From IMG/VR virus record IMGVR_UViG_3300018420_004001, positions 1-40,205 of that record: 40,205 nucleotides of DNA, one strand, 5' to 3'. Source of the stretch: a virus. This document shows positions 15,084 through 23,799 of this stretch, piece by piece. Position 1 is the stretch's first letter; every line of letters begins with the position of its first letter. The position numbers and the translations under genes were made by a program. The notes under the pieces are model-generated. The model worked only from the letters and a program-made list of their open reading frames with translations, did not search any database and was not told the DNA's origin.

Positions 15084-16197
15084 AACTCAAATCCTCTTTT
15101 ATACTATACAGGTGGTGCTCCGACGATATTGTGTCATAGCCTATTACACACAGTTTGTCATCAAAAATTATTGGCCTTCCAAAAAGGGTGTTGCCAAAGT
15201 AAATGCTGTCAAGTTCATCTCCATCTTTACTTATTTTAAAAATAGGACAACTTGGTGTGCCACTTGGAATAAAATATGCATACCCTTTGTACTCTATACC
15301 ACATCTATATCTATACTTTCCACCGTGCGTTATACCTATATCAAATTGTTTACTTTGTTTTGTAACTGTATTGAATACAAGTCCCCAGTTGCTTTCTCCG
15401 TGTTCTGTGCCATAGGGTAATGCTACAATATTGTCCCCTACAAGTACACCACCATTATATTTTTTAGCAAAGTCTACACCTTTTATTTCGTGGTAAGTTG
15501 CTTTGTTTGTATCTGTATTAAATTCAACAATTGTGTTTAGACCTTTAGTTTCTCCAAATGGCAAACTGTATAAAGTATTACCTTTTACAATAATATCACT
15601 ATACTTTCTAGTAATGTTAGGATCAACTTCTAGTTCGTAACTTGTAAATTTTGTTCCGTCAAAACTTAGTAAACTTGTATATCCTGGTTGATCGCCTCTT
15701 GGCATACTCCAATAACGCCCATTACAAAACACTGTACCCATATGTAATTTTTTGCCTTTGTGTGGTAAAGGGTGTATTGACAGTTTGCCGTTGTTAATAT
15801 AGATAGCATTATTTGTTCCTTCGTAGCCTAAAGGAAAACTAAAAGCAGAATTCCATTCGTAATTTATTGCTACACTATAGAATTGTCCTTTACCTGTAAA
15901 TGGTAATTTATGCTTTATAATTGCTCCTGGCTTCATTTCAGTAACAATATTTAGATCATCGTATATACCATAGGGTATGAACCAAGCACTGTCTCCTAGC
16001 ACTGCCACAGCATTTGTTTTACTTGTGCTAGGTGGCAAATCTAAATTCATATACTTTCCATCTAACCATACATCGCTGTAACTTTTACACAAGTCCGTAG
16101 CAAATGGAGGACTTAGTAACTTGCCTTGGTATTCAGCAAGTAACAGATGCTTAATCTTAGTTTCTTTGTAGTAATCTTGAAACTCTTTATATGCCAT
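15052..16197 (-). CDS. Beta-propeller-like protein 1
   Basis: 381 residues with about seven copies of a roughly 45-50 residue unit, each marked by an aromatic/hydrophobic pair, proline and glycine: LLSPPF, WFIPYG, SFPLGY, WSMPRG, SLPFGE, ALPYGT, FIPSGT. Such regularly spaced (F/W)xxPxG blades indicate a kelch/propeller-like fold, used for binding rather than obvious catalysis. No signal peptide is apparent, so it should be cytoplasmic. It has a paralogue immediately upstream in the same operon. Embedded between a radical SAM gene and a kinase-like gene, it may be a scaffold or carry the substrate; that is inference. Confidence 0.65.
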   Translation of the reverse strand: MAYKEFQDYYKETKIKHLLLAEYQGKLLSPPFATDLCKSYSDVWLDGKYMNLDLPPSTSKTNAVAVLGDSAWFIPYGIYDDLNIVTEMKPGAIIKHKLPFTGKGQFYSVAINYEWNSAFSFPLGYEGTNNAIYINNGKLSIHPLPHKGKKLHMGTVFCNGRYWSMPRGDQPGYTSLLSFDGTKFTSYELEVDPNITRKYSDIIVKGNTLYSLPFGETKGLNTIVEFNTDTNKATYHEIKGVDFAKKYNGGVLVGDNIVALPYGTEHGESNWGLVFNTVTKQSKQFDIGITHGGKYRYRCGIEYKGYAYFIPSGTPSCPIFKISKDGDELDSIYFGNTLFGRPIIFDDKLCVIGYDTISSEHHLYSIKEDLSYEVLCTLARS

Positions 16198-17410
16198 TTA
16201 GGTCTACCGTTTTAATTACTTGTTCTTTAATAGTATCAAATACTAACACAGTTTGGAAACTATCACTTTCTCCATATGGAAAAGCAAATATAATATCATC
16301 CTTAATAACACAATTGTTATATTTTTCTATAGTAGTACTATCTTTGAAATATTCACTTACATCTACAGTGTAAAATTCAGTTGTATCTGTATCGACAACT
16401 AAAACCTCTGCAAGGTCGCCTTGACTTTTCCAAGTATCTTCTGGTTCGCACACACAGCCTCCTCTTGGAATGTAATATATTTTACCGTGATTGTTTTCAA
16501 TACCTGCAAAATATTTTTTGCTTTCTTTACCTATGCCAAGATCCATAGTTCTCCACGTATTAGTAAAACTATCTACAATAAGCATTTCGCTCCAATCTTC
16601 ATCGTGTCCAGCAGGCGGAAAAAATATTTTGCCATTACGTGCAACAGTATGAGCATAATATTTCCTACTAGTTGTCTGCTGTCCTGTTTTATTATATTGC
16701 CAACCTTTTTCTGTTTTCATTGCAAGAAAGTCAAAGAATTTACTTTCGCTGTAAGGCGGCGCAAAAAGTTTGTTACCTACTTTTGCAAGTGTTGTAAATT
16801 TTTTATTTGCAGTCCTGTCTTTATCATAATCAGCCCATACATCACTTATGTCAATAAGATTATAATTGTTATGCATACAATCATATTCTAGTCTGTAAGG
16901 AAAGAATACATCGTGTTTTTCACCTCGCGGCATTCCATATATGATACCATCTATCATTTGTGTTGTATGCCACATCTTTGTGTCTTGTACAGGAATATCT
17001 AATTGCAATAATTTGTAAGTATGATCAATTATGTTAAAGTCTAAAACTAAATTGTAGTGTTCGTGTTCACCATATGGAATGGCAATTATGCGATCACCGT
17101 ATATGTGTCCTTGCACATATTTTCCTTTACCTGGTATTTGTAATTTAACATATTCTACATTATCATTATTAGTATCAACAATAAGAATACTGCTTTCATT
17201 GTAAGGTAAAAAATAAATTTTATTTCTGTAGACTATACCTTTCTGCCATTTTTCTGTGCTGCTATCTACTTGCAATGGTATTTTAGTTATGGCATACGTG
17301 TTAGGATCCATCTTTAGCATATAGTCAATAGATTCTGTAAGTCCATATGGTGGAACATAAATCATACCGTTGTTTCCAATGGTAGCGTAACTAAATGCTT
17401 GAGGGGTCAA
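16187..17410 (-). CDS. Beta-propeller-like protein 2
   Basis: About 407 residues. Eight repeat marks can be read: YVPPYG, FLPYNE, AIPYGE, GMPRGE, APPYSE, FPPAGH, YIPRGG and AFPYGE, spaced about 45-60 residues. It is clearly a paralogue of the neighbouring gene. The frame reaches a TTG at 17422 without a ribosome site. The in-frame TTG at 17410 has GGAG six bases upstream and is preferred; either way no ATG lies near. It overlaps the kinase-like gene by about 20 bases and the next propeller gene by 11. Two tandem propellers between radical SAM genes is an arrangement I do not recognise from any described pathway. Confidence 0.65.
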   Translation of the reverse strand: MTPQAFSYATIGNNGMIYVPPYGLTESIDYMLKMDPNTYAITKIPLQVDSSTEKWQKGIVYRNKIYFLPYNESSILIVDTNNDNVEYVKLQIPGKGKYVQGHIYGDRIIAIPYGEHEHYNLVLDFNIIDHTYKLLQLDIPVQDTKMWHTTQMIDGIIYGMPRGEKHDVFFPYRLEYDCMHNNYNLIDISDVWADYDKDRTANKKFTTLAKVGNKLFAPPYSESKFFDFLAMKTEKGWQYNKTGQQTTSRKYYAHTVARNGKIFFPPAGHDEDWSEMLIVDSFTNTWRTMDLGIGKESKKYFAGIENNHGKIYYIPRGGCVCEPEDTWKSQGDLAEVLVVDTDTTEFYTVDVSEYFKDSTTIEKYNNCVIKDDIIFAFPYGESDSFQTVLVFDTIKEQVIKTVDLNGI

Positions 17411-17837
17411 ATAATTCTCCAAATGCTGATTGTAGGTCTGCTTTTAATTTTGTATGTATAGTTTCTTTATCGTAAATGCCTACGTTGTCCCAATCTACCA
17501 TATGCATAACATCTCCGTCAACTATAATATTACTTAACACCCAATCTCCGTGTGCATATGGAAGTGTGCTATTAATTTGGTTAACACAAAACTTACACAC
17601 CTCATCACAAAACTCTGGTGTATGTTTTAATTTACTTGCAGGCTGTCCTAGATATCTTGTGAAATCTATATAATTTTCTCCAACAAATTTAACATAACCA
17701 GGTTGCACCTTGTTTAGTATTTCAGCGTGTTGTTGCATCCATACTGAATCTTTATCATACCAAAACTTTCTAATGGTGTCACTATCTTTGAGATATACAG
17801 CACGTTTCTTTTCTGTGTTTTGCTTAATCAAGTCCAT
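17391..17837 (-). CDS. Minimal APH/choline-kinase-like phosphotransferase
   Basis: Only 148 residues, against about 260-300 for aminoglycoside phosphotransferases. The catalytic loop is intact: YAHGDWVLSNIIV (His 96, Asp 98, Asn 103), followed by the metal-binding MVDWDNVG (Asp 115, Asp 117). The N-terminal ATP-binding lobe is greatly reduced: VYLKDSDTIRKFWYDKD keeps a possible lysine but no glycine loop. It may phosphorylate a small molecule or be a degenerate binding protein. It overlaps the radical SAM gene upstream by 14 bases and the propeller gene downstream. Short versions of this kind have been seen in other marine phages, to my recollection. Confidence 0.7.
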   Translation of the reverse strand: MDLIKQNTEKKRAVYLKDSDTIRKFWYDKDSVWMQQHAEILNKVQPGYVKFVGENYIDFTRYLGQPASKLKHTPEFCDEVCKFCVNQINSTLPYAHGDWVLSNIIVDGDVMHMVDWDNVGIYDKETIHTKLKADLQSAFGELFDPSSI

Positions 17838-18858
17838 ATGCTTTTGCTACCTCTGGCAAGTAATCTTTTATATGCACATTTCTAAATGTATCAAGTTTAG
17901 TAATATATTCTACAAACTTTGCCTGTGCTGTAGGATCTGCTTCACCTATTTTCCATTCGTCTATATATTTAAACTGTGACTTTAGACTATCAGGTGCATT
18001 TTTAACGTGCAGCCAATCAGGATATACAAGTAAATTATCCCATACTTTCATATTCATTTTATCTGCCCATTCTTTTATTTCATCTTGATACAATGCATTA
18101 AGCACACTAGTACAAGGTGCAACATCACACTTGTAAAGATCTTTGTATATATCTACATTGCGGCTTATAGTTTCCCAATTGCTACCATACCTAATGTATT
18201 CTATTTTTCTATCTACTGCATCTAAACTTAAACTCATTATAACACGATCGAAGCGTTTAAGCAACTCGTGTACTTTAGGATTGTAAAGTGTCGCATTCGT
18301 ATTAAAACGTACTGTTACACTACTGTCTAGTCTTTCTAAAAACTGCGGTAAGTGTTTTACCATCATAGGTTCGCCGCCTGTCAGATAAACTTCTTTCAAA
18401 GGTAAATTTTCAAAGTAATGTAGATATCTTTCGTCATACCAATTGTAGTTAGGTATGTCAAGTATTTGATGAACAGGTATAATGCCTTTGCGTTGCATTG
18501 AAACTGCTTCTTCTGCAATGCTGCTACTTGCACCACTATGACAACTTATACACTGTAGGTTACAACTATTTCCAAATCTCAAATCTAAATGTGTAAGTCC
18601 AGGGCCATAATGTTCTTTAAGTTGCCTTCGACTTTTCAAACCTTTTTCTTCGTGTAACTTACAACCTTCACAAGCATCAGGCCATTCATCACGTGCTAAT
18701 TGTTCTTTTGCTTTTGTAACTGTAGCACTGTTTAACCATTGTTGAGGAGTGTGTGTATGTACATTTTCAATATTGTCTGGTTCGTTACTAGTACAACACA
18801 TACGGTATTGACCGTTTGCAGCAATGTAACTGTGACTTTCTAATAAACTACATCTCAT
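17824..18858 (-). CDS. Radical SAM enzyme 6 with N-terminal twitch domain
   Basis: 344 residues. Twitch cysteines MRCSLLE (Cys 3), RMCCTSN (21, 22), DACEGC (63, 66). SAM cluster NSCNLQCISC (99, 103, 106); LTGGEP at 159-164; RFNTNA and MSLSLDA in later strands. It overlaps the unknown upstream gene by four bases and the kinase gene downstream by 14. Compared with the 438-residue paralogue it lacks the long insertion between twitch and barrel. Family role is the same: SAM-derived radical chemistry on an unknown substrate, most likely a peptide or amino-acid-like compound. Confidence 0.88.
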   Translation of the reverse strand: MRCSLLESHSYIAANGQYRMCCTSNEPDNIENVHTHTPQQWLNSATVTKAKEQLARDEWPDACEGCKLHEEKGLKSRRQLKEHYGPGLTHLDLRFGNSCNLQCISCHSGASSSIAEEAVSMQRKGIIPVHQILDIPNYNWYDERYLHYFENLPLKEVYLTGGEPMMVKHLPQFLERLDSSVTVRFNTNATLYNPKVHELLKRFDRVIMSLSLDAVDRKIEYIRYGSNWETISRNVDIYKDLYKCDVAPCTSVLNALYQDEIKEWADKMNMKVWDNLLVYPDWLHVKNAPDSLKSQFKYIDEWKIGEADPTAQAKFVEYITKLDTFRNVHIKDYLPEVAKAYGLD

Positions 18859-19718
18859 AACATTTTTGCCTGCTGAATTAGTTCATCAGTGTTTTCTTTA
18901 ATAGGAGTAATTTTAACATCTACAATATTTTTGTATTCGCTTAAAAAGTAAGTCCATTCGTCACGTGCTTGATTGTGTACATTGTTCCATTCTAAAGGCA
19001 TAACAAGTTTACCTACAACAATATAACCTAGTGCCATATCAAGCGTAATTGGTTTATAGGTATGTTGCTTATACCATTCAACAAAATGTTTAGTGACAGT
19101 ATATGGTGTTTCGTATGCAGGCCTGTATAACATATAACCTTCACAATTTATGTGCTTCTGCGGTACGACACTATCTATTTTATCTGCTTCATTACGTCCT
19201 GCGATCTCTAACCAATGCTTACCAAGAGTGTTATATCCCATACATAAGTCACCGTACCCTCTGTCCATTTTAAAAAACAGATAATCTTCGTTACTAAGAT
19301 CAGTAGTGGTTGCACCTTCAAATCTAAAAAAACTGTTTATGCGAGGTACATCTCTGTTACTTAGAAACTGTTCATAAACGTGTATTAGCCTATTAAGTTT
19401 ATCATAATCATCATTTGGATCTGCTTGTTCTACTAATTCGTGTAGTTCATTAAGTGTAAGTGATTTATCCAAACCTAACTTATCTATAAGTTCTGCCATT
19501 TGTTCTAATAATTTTTCTTCGTCTTTGTTATCTAAAACAAAACTTGTTTCTTGCACTAATGGCTTTGTTATATTTTCTTTTAACAATTGTAAAAATTTAC
19601 AAGCAGGCGGATGATCGTACAACACATACGTCAATGGTAGTAAATCTTTTCCGTTAGAGTATGTGACAGTTAGGCCAGGTTTGTTCCAATATATACTGTA
19701 CTGGTTTTGTGTACTCAC
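18855..19718 (-). CDS. Unknown protein of the radical SAM block, 287 aa
   Basis: I do not recognise the family. The frame extends to a TTG at 19736 that would overlap the divergent gene's ATG. A GTG at 19718 has GGAG six bases upstream and is the better start, giving MSTQNQYSIYWNKPGLTV. Visible features: TYVLYDHPPACKFLQLL, an acidic helical middle (residues about 65-120), then a conserved-looking segment YLFFKMDRGYGDLCMGYNTL with GKHWLEIAGRN and a C-terminal TLDMALGYIVVGKL. The RGYGDLxxGYNTLGKHW stretch looks like a structural core of a phage protein family. No catalytic motif. It is the first gene of the minus-strand block that feeds radical SAM enzyme 6. Confidence 0.6.
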   Translation of the reverse strand: MSTQNQYSIYWNKPGLTVTYSNGKDLLPLTYVLYDHPPACKFLQLLKENITKPLVQETSFVLDNKDEEKLLEQMAELIDKLGLDKSLTLNELHELVEQADPNDDYDKLNRLIHVYEQFLSNRDVPRINSFFRFEGATTTDLSNEDYLFFKMDRGYGDLCMGYNTLGKHWLEIAGRNEADKIDSVVPQKHINCEGYMLYRPAYETPYTVTKHFVEWYKQHTYKPITLDMALGYIVVGKLVMPLEWNNVHNQARDEWTYFLSEYKNIVDVKITPIKENTDELIQQAKML

Positions 19719-19724
19719 TAAATA
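19717..19724 (+). promoter_or_regulatory. Late-promoter-like box before radical SAM enzyme 7
   Basis: Plus strand ACTAAATA followed by CTCCGT and the ATG at 19731. It differs from NATAAATA at one position and continues as TAAATACTCC, similar to T4 late promoters. No Shine-Dalgarno is present, so a leaderless transcript is possible. Confidence 0.35.
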
Positions 19725-19730
19725 CTCCGT

Positions 19731-20714
19731 ATGCAACTTACTAAATTAACAGATCATCATCCAAGCGAATTAGTCAATATTAACTATCAAATGGGTAATA
19801 CTTGTAATTATGCCTGTTGGTACTGCTTCCCAGGCAGTAATGAAGGTACATATCGCTGGCCAAATTTTGAACTAGCCAAAAATAACTTAGAACACATAAT
19901 AGATTGTTATAAGAAATCAGGTAAGACACGCTTTAATATTGACCTAATAGGAGGTGAGCCTACACTGTGGCCGGAGTTAGGAAAGTTTACAAAGTACTTT
20001 AGACAATTAGGTTGTACTTTCCATTTAAGTACAAACGGTAGTCGCAGCATTAATTGGTGGAAAAAGCACGGTGGTGAATTTGATACAATTTACATTAGTT
20101 GTCATCATCAACGTATTGACGTAGAACACGTAAAAGAACTAGCAGATATGCTTTGGCAAGAACATAACAATGTTATTTGTGATGTACTTATGGACACAAA
20201 AGATTGGCAAAAATGTGTTAACATTGTAGATAGTTTATTAGATAGTAAGACAAGTTTTCCTGTAAATGTAAAACCTATCAAGTTAGGAGATGTTACACAA
20301 GATACAAATTATGATCAATCACAGTATCTATTAGATCAAAGAAAACGTGATCCTAAACAAGACGAAATATTTAAACCTAAAAGAAAGAAACCGCCAGTAC
20401 AGTTAACATTAGAAGATGGAAGCAAACAAGATGTAAGCAAAAATTATATCCTAATTAATAATCTAAATAAGTTTGAAGGATGGACCTGCAACTTAGGAGT
20501 AGATACAATTTTTATAAACTTCGACGGAAGTATAGGAAGTGTATGTGGCAATAATTTATTAGGATTTAAATCAGGAACTTACAATTTATACGATATAGAT
20601 CTACCTAATAAGTTTCATCCTGTTGTAAAACCAGTAACTTGCGAACAGAAGAAATGTATGTGTCAAGTTGGCTTTCTATTAGAAAAACACAATCCTACGT
20701 ACCACACACTTTAG
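19731..20714 (+). CDS. Radical SAM enzyme 7 (short type)
   Basis: 327 residues. Cluster motif NTCNYACWYC (Cys 25, 29, 32), SAM-binding IGGEP (73-77), then HLSTNGS and IYISCHHQ. The middle (about residues 200-230) is Lys/Asp-rich and may be a flexible loop. The C-terminus carries GWTCNLG, SVCGNNLLG and TCEQKKCMC, the same cysteine layout as the proteins at 8572 and 13113. It is a lone plus-strand gene between two minus-strand ones; the 3' end overlaps the convergent gene at 20695 by 20 bases. Confidence 0.86.
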   Translation: MQLTKLTDHHPSELVNINYQMGNTCNYACWYCFPGSNEGTYRWPNFELAKNNLEHIIDCYKKSGKTRFNIDLIGGEPTLWPELGKFTKYFRQLGCTFHLSTNGSRSINWWKKHGGEFDTIYISCHHQRIDVEHVKELADMLWQEHNNVICDVLMDTKDWQKCVNIVDSLLDSKTSFPVNVKPIKLGDVTQDTNYDQSQYLLDQRKRDPKQDEIFKPKRKKPPVQLTLEDGSKQDVSKNYILINNLNKFEGWTCNLGVDTIFINFDGSIGSVCGNNLLGFKSGTYNLYDIDLPNKFHPVVKPVTCEQKKCMCQVGFLLEKHNPTYHTL

Positions 20715-21699
20715 AACATATATCATATCTGTTTTCATTCTTCCAACTTTCAGGCAAGTAAGTTGAGAACCATTCACTATTAAGTATTTCTTCTAAACTG
20801 TAATCATCTACATTTAACCAATCAATACTTGCAACATCTTTAGCATATGGACTTTCAGGATTACGTGGCCATCTGTCACTAAGGAAATAACAGCAAGGAA
20901 ATACTTCTCCTGTATGACTAATTTGCACTTTACGTTTCACCTGCCATTTACATTTAATAACACTTGTGCTGAAATCTTGGATTGATTTAATACGTTCTAC
21001 ATTATCAAGATATTTTGAATCATATTTTATTTCACGTGCTTTGTCTTTTTTATTTGCTTTAAATTTTTCAATTGCTTTATCAGCAAGACTATTAATCGCA
21101 CTGAATGTGTGTCCGCCATTAATATCAAACTTTTTAAATCCCATTGCAAATGCAAGTTCTTCACATTCTTCTATTTGATGTGCGTTATGTTCAAACACAA
21201 GCATACGCCATCTAGCCAAACCTCCTGCACCTATGTACGTTTGTGCATTGGCCATAATTTTATCCCATAAAACTCCTCGTCTATAAAGATGGTTTGTATC
21301 TTCTAGTCCGTCAATAGAAAAGGTTACGTGACTCGGCTCTGGAAACTTTTGCATTACTTGTGCTAGTTCTTTCCATTGTGTGCCTAAGCCGCCGTTTGTG
21401 TGTATAGTAATCACCGGAGGCGTATCTGAAATTTCCAAAATGTATTCTAGTGCAGGTATTAGGTTAGGGTTGAATATAGGGTCGCCATAACTGCCATTAA
21501 ATATAACTTCTTTGATTTGGTTTGCAACTTGCGGAGTAAACAGGTTTTTCCAAGTTTCTAAACTCATATGCTCTAATGGCATTCTTGGATTTACTGTTAC
21601 ACCATCAATGTTTCTGCTGCAATTTCCGCACATAGAATTACAGTGACTAGTAAAATCTATCACAATCGCTTCTAAATCATTCAACTTTATGTATGGCAT
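20695..21699 (-). CDS. Radical SAM/SPASM enzyme 8
   Basis: 334 residues. Cluster motif SHCNSMCGNCSRN (Cys 20, 24, 27). The SAM-binding strand reads IFNGSYGDPIF instead of GGEP, as in its paralogue at 10163. TIHTNGG, SIDGLEDT and LARWRMLVFEHN align with that paralogue. The SPASM-like C-terminus has CKWQVKRKVQISHTGEVFPC, CYF and a last DICSKVCG. It starts with ATG next to a 14-base palindrome and has no evident Shine-Dalgarno. Confidence 0.87.
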   Translation of the reverse strand: MPYIKLNDLEAIVIDFTSHCNSMCGNCSRNIDGVTVNPRMPLEHMSLETWKNLFTPQVANQIKEVIFNGSYGDPIFNPNLIPALEYILEISDTPPVITIHTNGGLGTQWKELAQVMQKFPEPSHVTFSIDGLEDTNHLYRRGVLWDKIMANAQTYIGAGGLARWRMLVFEHNAHQIEECEELAFAMGFKKFDINGGHTFSAINSLADKAIEKFKANKKDKAREIKYDSKYLDNVERIKSIQDFSTSVIKCKWQVKRKVQISHTGEVFPCCYFLSDRWPRNPESPYAKDVASIDWLNVDDYSLEEILNSEWFSTYLPESWKNENRYDICSKVCGT

Positions 21700-21711
21700 A
21701 AGTATACTTAT
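21698..21711. promoter_or_regulatory. 14-base palindrome in a divergent gene gap (candidate operator)
   Basis: ATAAGTATACTTAT is a perfect inverted repeat. It touches the start codon of the minus-strand radical SAM gene and lies 20 bases before the start of the plus-strand one. No other regulatory signal is evident in the 32-base gap. Confidence 0.4.
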
Positions 21712-21731
21712 ACTAGAAAAGTGCTACTATA

Positions 21732-23027
21732 ATGAATCAAGAACCGATTAAATTCGTCGATGCTGTAAAGGCTGCCAATTTAGATAAAACTCTAGATGGC
21801 AGTGCTATGTGTGCTATGAAGTGGATACACTTTTATATCCATCTCAAAGAAGGCATTGTAAAGAATTGTCACAATGTTCCACATAGGCATATTTCGCAAC
21901 AAGAACTAGATGAGTATGGTAAAGACGTATTTGTAAACCATCCTTACGAAGTAGAACGTAGGAAAGAAAAACTTGCAAATATAAAACACTCCGACTGTAG
22001 TGCTTGTTGGCGTAATGAAGAAAGAGGAATACGAAGTCCTCGATTACCTAAAGCATATTATGACTTTCATAGAAAGAGATTTGACGAACCAATTGATGAA
22101 TTAAAAGCAATGCCTAGTCAATTAGAAGTTTATTTTAATAATACTTGTGATTTGAAATGTGTGTATTGTAATGAAACGTTCAGCAGTCAATGGGAGATAG
22201 AGAATCGTAAATTTGATGTAAAGCCAAGTGAAAAGAAAGTAGCACCAGAAGGTTTGAAAGAAGTGTTCTATGAATGGTTAGAACAAGATGCTGTACCTTA
22301 CATATTACAGTATTATGTGCTTGGCGGCGAACCTTTGATACAAAATGAAACATATGAGTTTATAGATAGATTAATACCTATGCTAAAAGCACAACAAAAT
22401 AAATTTAAAATTAAGCCTGTGCTAATTGTTATCAGTAACGGTAACACACCAAAAGCATATCTAGATAAGTGGTTACGTAAGATAGAAGAAATAGAACCTT
22501 ATGTTACTGTGCAAATGGATATCAGTATGGAAAGTTTTGGTCGCAGAGCAGAATTTGTAAGAACAAATTTAGTTTGGGATAGATTTGCTGCTAACATAGA
22601 ACGCATTATAGAATTTAGTGCTGACAAAGATATGCGTATTAGATTTAGTACGACTCATAATGTTTTAAGTATAACAAGTTGTTTAGATTTATTAAAATGG
22701 TTACATAGTTTATCTAAACAATACGATGTAAAATTAGATTTGATACGTAGTAATGTATCATATCCTAAACATCTAAGTCCGTGGATGCTTACCAGTAAAT
22801 ATAACAATTATATTTCTGACATAGTATCTTGGATTACAGAACACGCACCTGAATGGAAAGACTATGCAGACTTTATGCAATCTATAGGCGACAGTTTTGG
22901 TAAGCACACTGAAGCAGATAGAATTGCAGCAGCAGAATGGATAGACACAATGAAAGTAAGACGTAACTTACACTTACTAGAATATTTTCCTGAGATGCGT
23001 CCTTGGGAGGAATATATCAATGGATAG
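21732..23027 (+). CDS. Radical SAM enzyme 9 with N-terminal twitch domain
   Basis: 431 residues. Twitch cysteines at SAMCAMKW (27), VKNCHN (46) and SDCSAC (89, 92). SAM cluster NTCDLKCVYC (139, 143, 146); LGGEP at 197-201; VISNGN and DISMESFG in later strands. It heads the longest co-directional block of the island, eleven genes to 31296 joined by overlaps or direct junctions. The C-terminal end (LLEYFPEMRPWEEY) resembles the other N-Twi members. The downstream AspH-like gene starts within its last codons, with GGGAGG as ribosome site. Confidence 0.88.
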   Translation: MNQEPIKFVDAVKAANLDKTLDGSAMCAMKWIHFYIHLKEGIVKNCHNVPHRHISQQELDEYGKDVFVNHPYEVERRKEKLANIKHSDCSACWRNEERGIRSPRLPKAYYDFHRKRFDEPIDELKAMPSQLEVYFNNTCDLKCVYCNETFSSQWEIENRKFDVKPSEKKVAPEGLKEVFYEWLEQDAVPYILQYYVLGGEPLIQNETYEFIDRLIPMLKAQQNKFKIKPVLIVISNGNTPKAYLDKWLRKIEEIEPYVTVQMDISMESFGRRAEFVRTNLVWDRFAANIERIIEFSADKDMRIRFSTTHNVLSITSCLDLLKWLHSLSKQYDVKLDLIRSNVSYPKHLSPWMLTSKYNNYISDIVSWITEHAPEWKDYADFMQSIGDSFGKHTEADRIAAAEWIDTMKVRRNLHLLEYFPEMRPWEEYING

Positions 23028-23799
23028 ATATATTGTCGATTATAATCCTGCAGAAATCACTAGTAGATTTATAGATAGCACAGAGTGGGATATAATCGAA
23101 CTCCCTTGGAAAATTGATATCGAACAATTACAAGATTGGTATAATATTGTAGATAGCGAATATGATCATTTGTATTTTAGTTGGCGCAAGTCAGAATACC
23201 TAAAAGACAAATACCATTTAGAAAACATCGATAATGCATTTGACGGAGATATTGGCCAAGCAGGTAGAGGTGTATATGATCAAGGATATCATATTGTAGA
23301 TTATATTAAAAACACAGAACTAGCAGAAATTCTTGTAATGGAAGTAAGTTGGTATTGTGAAAAAGAAATACCAGGAGTACCTAGTTGGGCAGGCCGTAAA
23401 GAACTATATCCTGAATGTTGGTTAGGTGAAGGGAAAAGCATACAACAAAAGTTTGATTTTGGATATGTTAAATTTATGAAAAGTTCACTAGGAGAACAAA
23501 TACTAAAAGATCTCAGTATACGCAAACATCAGCCAACTGCTGTGCTTGGCAAACACGTTGATGGCCCAAATGTACAAAGACTGCATATACCCATTGATAC
23601 AGACAATGAGGCAAAATTTTTATACGGACAAGACCTGGAAAGAGAGTATAACTTGTTACCTGGAAAGGCATATATTATAAATGCAGCAGTACCGCACGGT
23701 ACAGTAAATAACAGTAAAAACAACAGAGCTCATTTGCAAAGTAAGCCTATTAATGAAACTGTTGTAAAAATAGCAGGAATGAAATGGAACAGTTACTAA
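23020..23799 (+). CDS. AspH-like 2OG-Fe(II) oxygenase 2 of the island
   Basis: 259 residues. The C-terminal cupin carries the triad in GKHVDGPNV (His 179, Asp 181) and VPHGTVNN (His 226) with Arg 236 (NRAHL) as likely 2OG ligand. Between them are RLHIPIDTDNEAKFLYG and YNLLPGKAYIINAA, the strand pattern also found in the oxygenases at 25945, 28597 and 29471. The N-terminal 150 residues are a separate helical/strand region with VDYNPAEITSRFID, also recognisable in the 29471 protein (QNYNPKDITMDLLY). It may be a substrate-recognition part. Confidence 0.8.
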   Translation: MDRYIVDYNPAEITSRFIDSTEWDIIELPWKIDIEQLQDWYNIVDSEYDHLYFSWRKSEYLKDKYHLENIDNAFDGDIGQAGRGVYDQGYHIVDYIKNTELAEILVMEVSWYCEKEIPGVPSWAGRKELYPECWLGEGKSIQQKFDFGYVKFMKSSLGEQILKDLSIRKHQPTAVLGKHVDGPNVQRLHIPIDTDNEAKFLYGQDLEREYNLLPGKAYIINAAVPHGTVNNSKNNRAHLQSKPINETVVKIAGMKWNSY

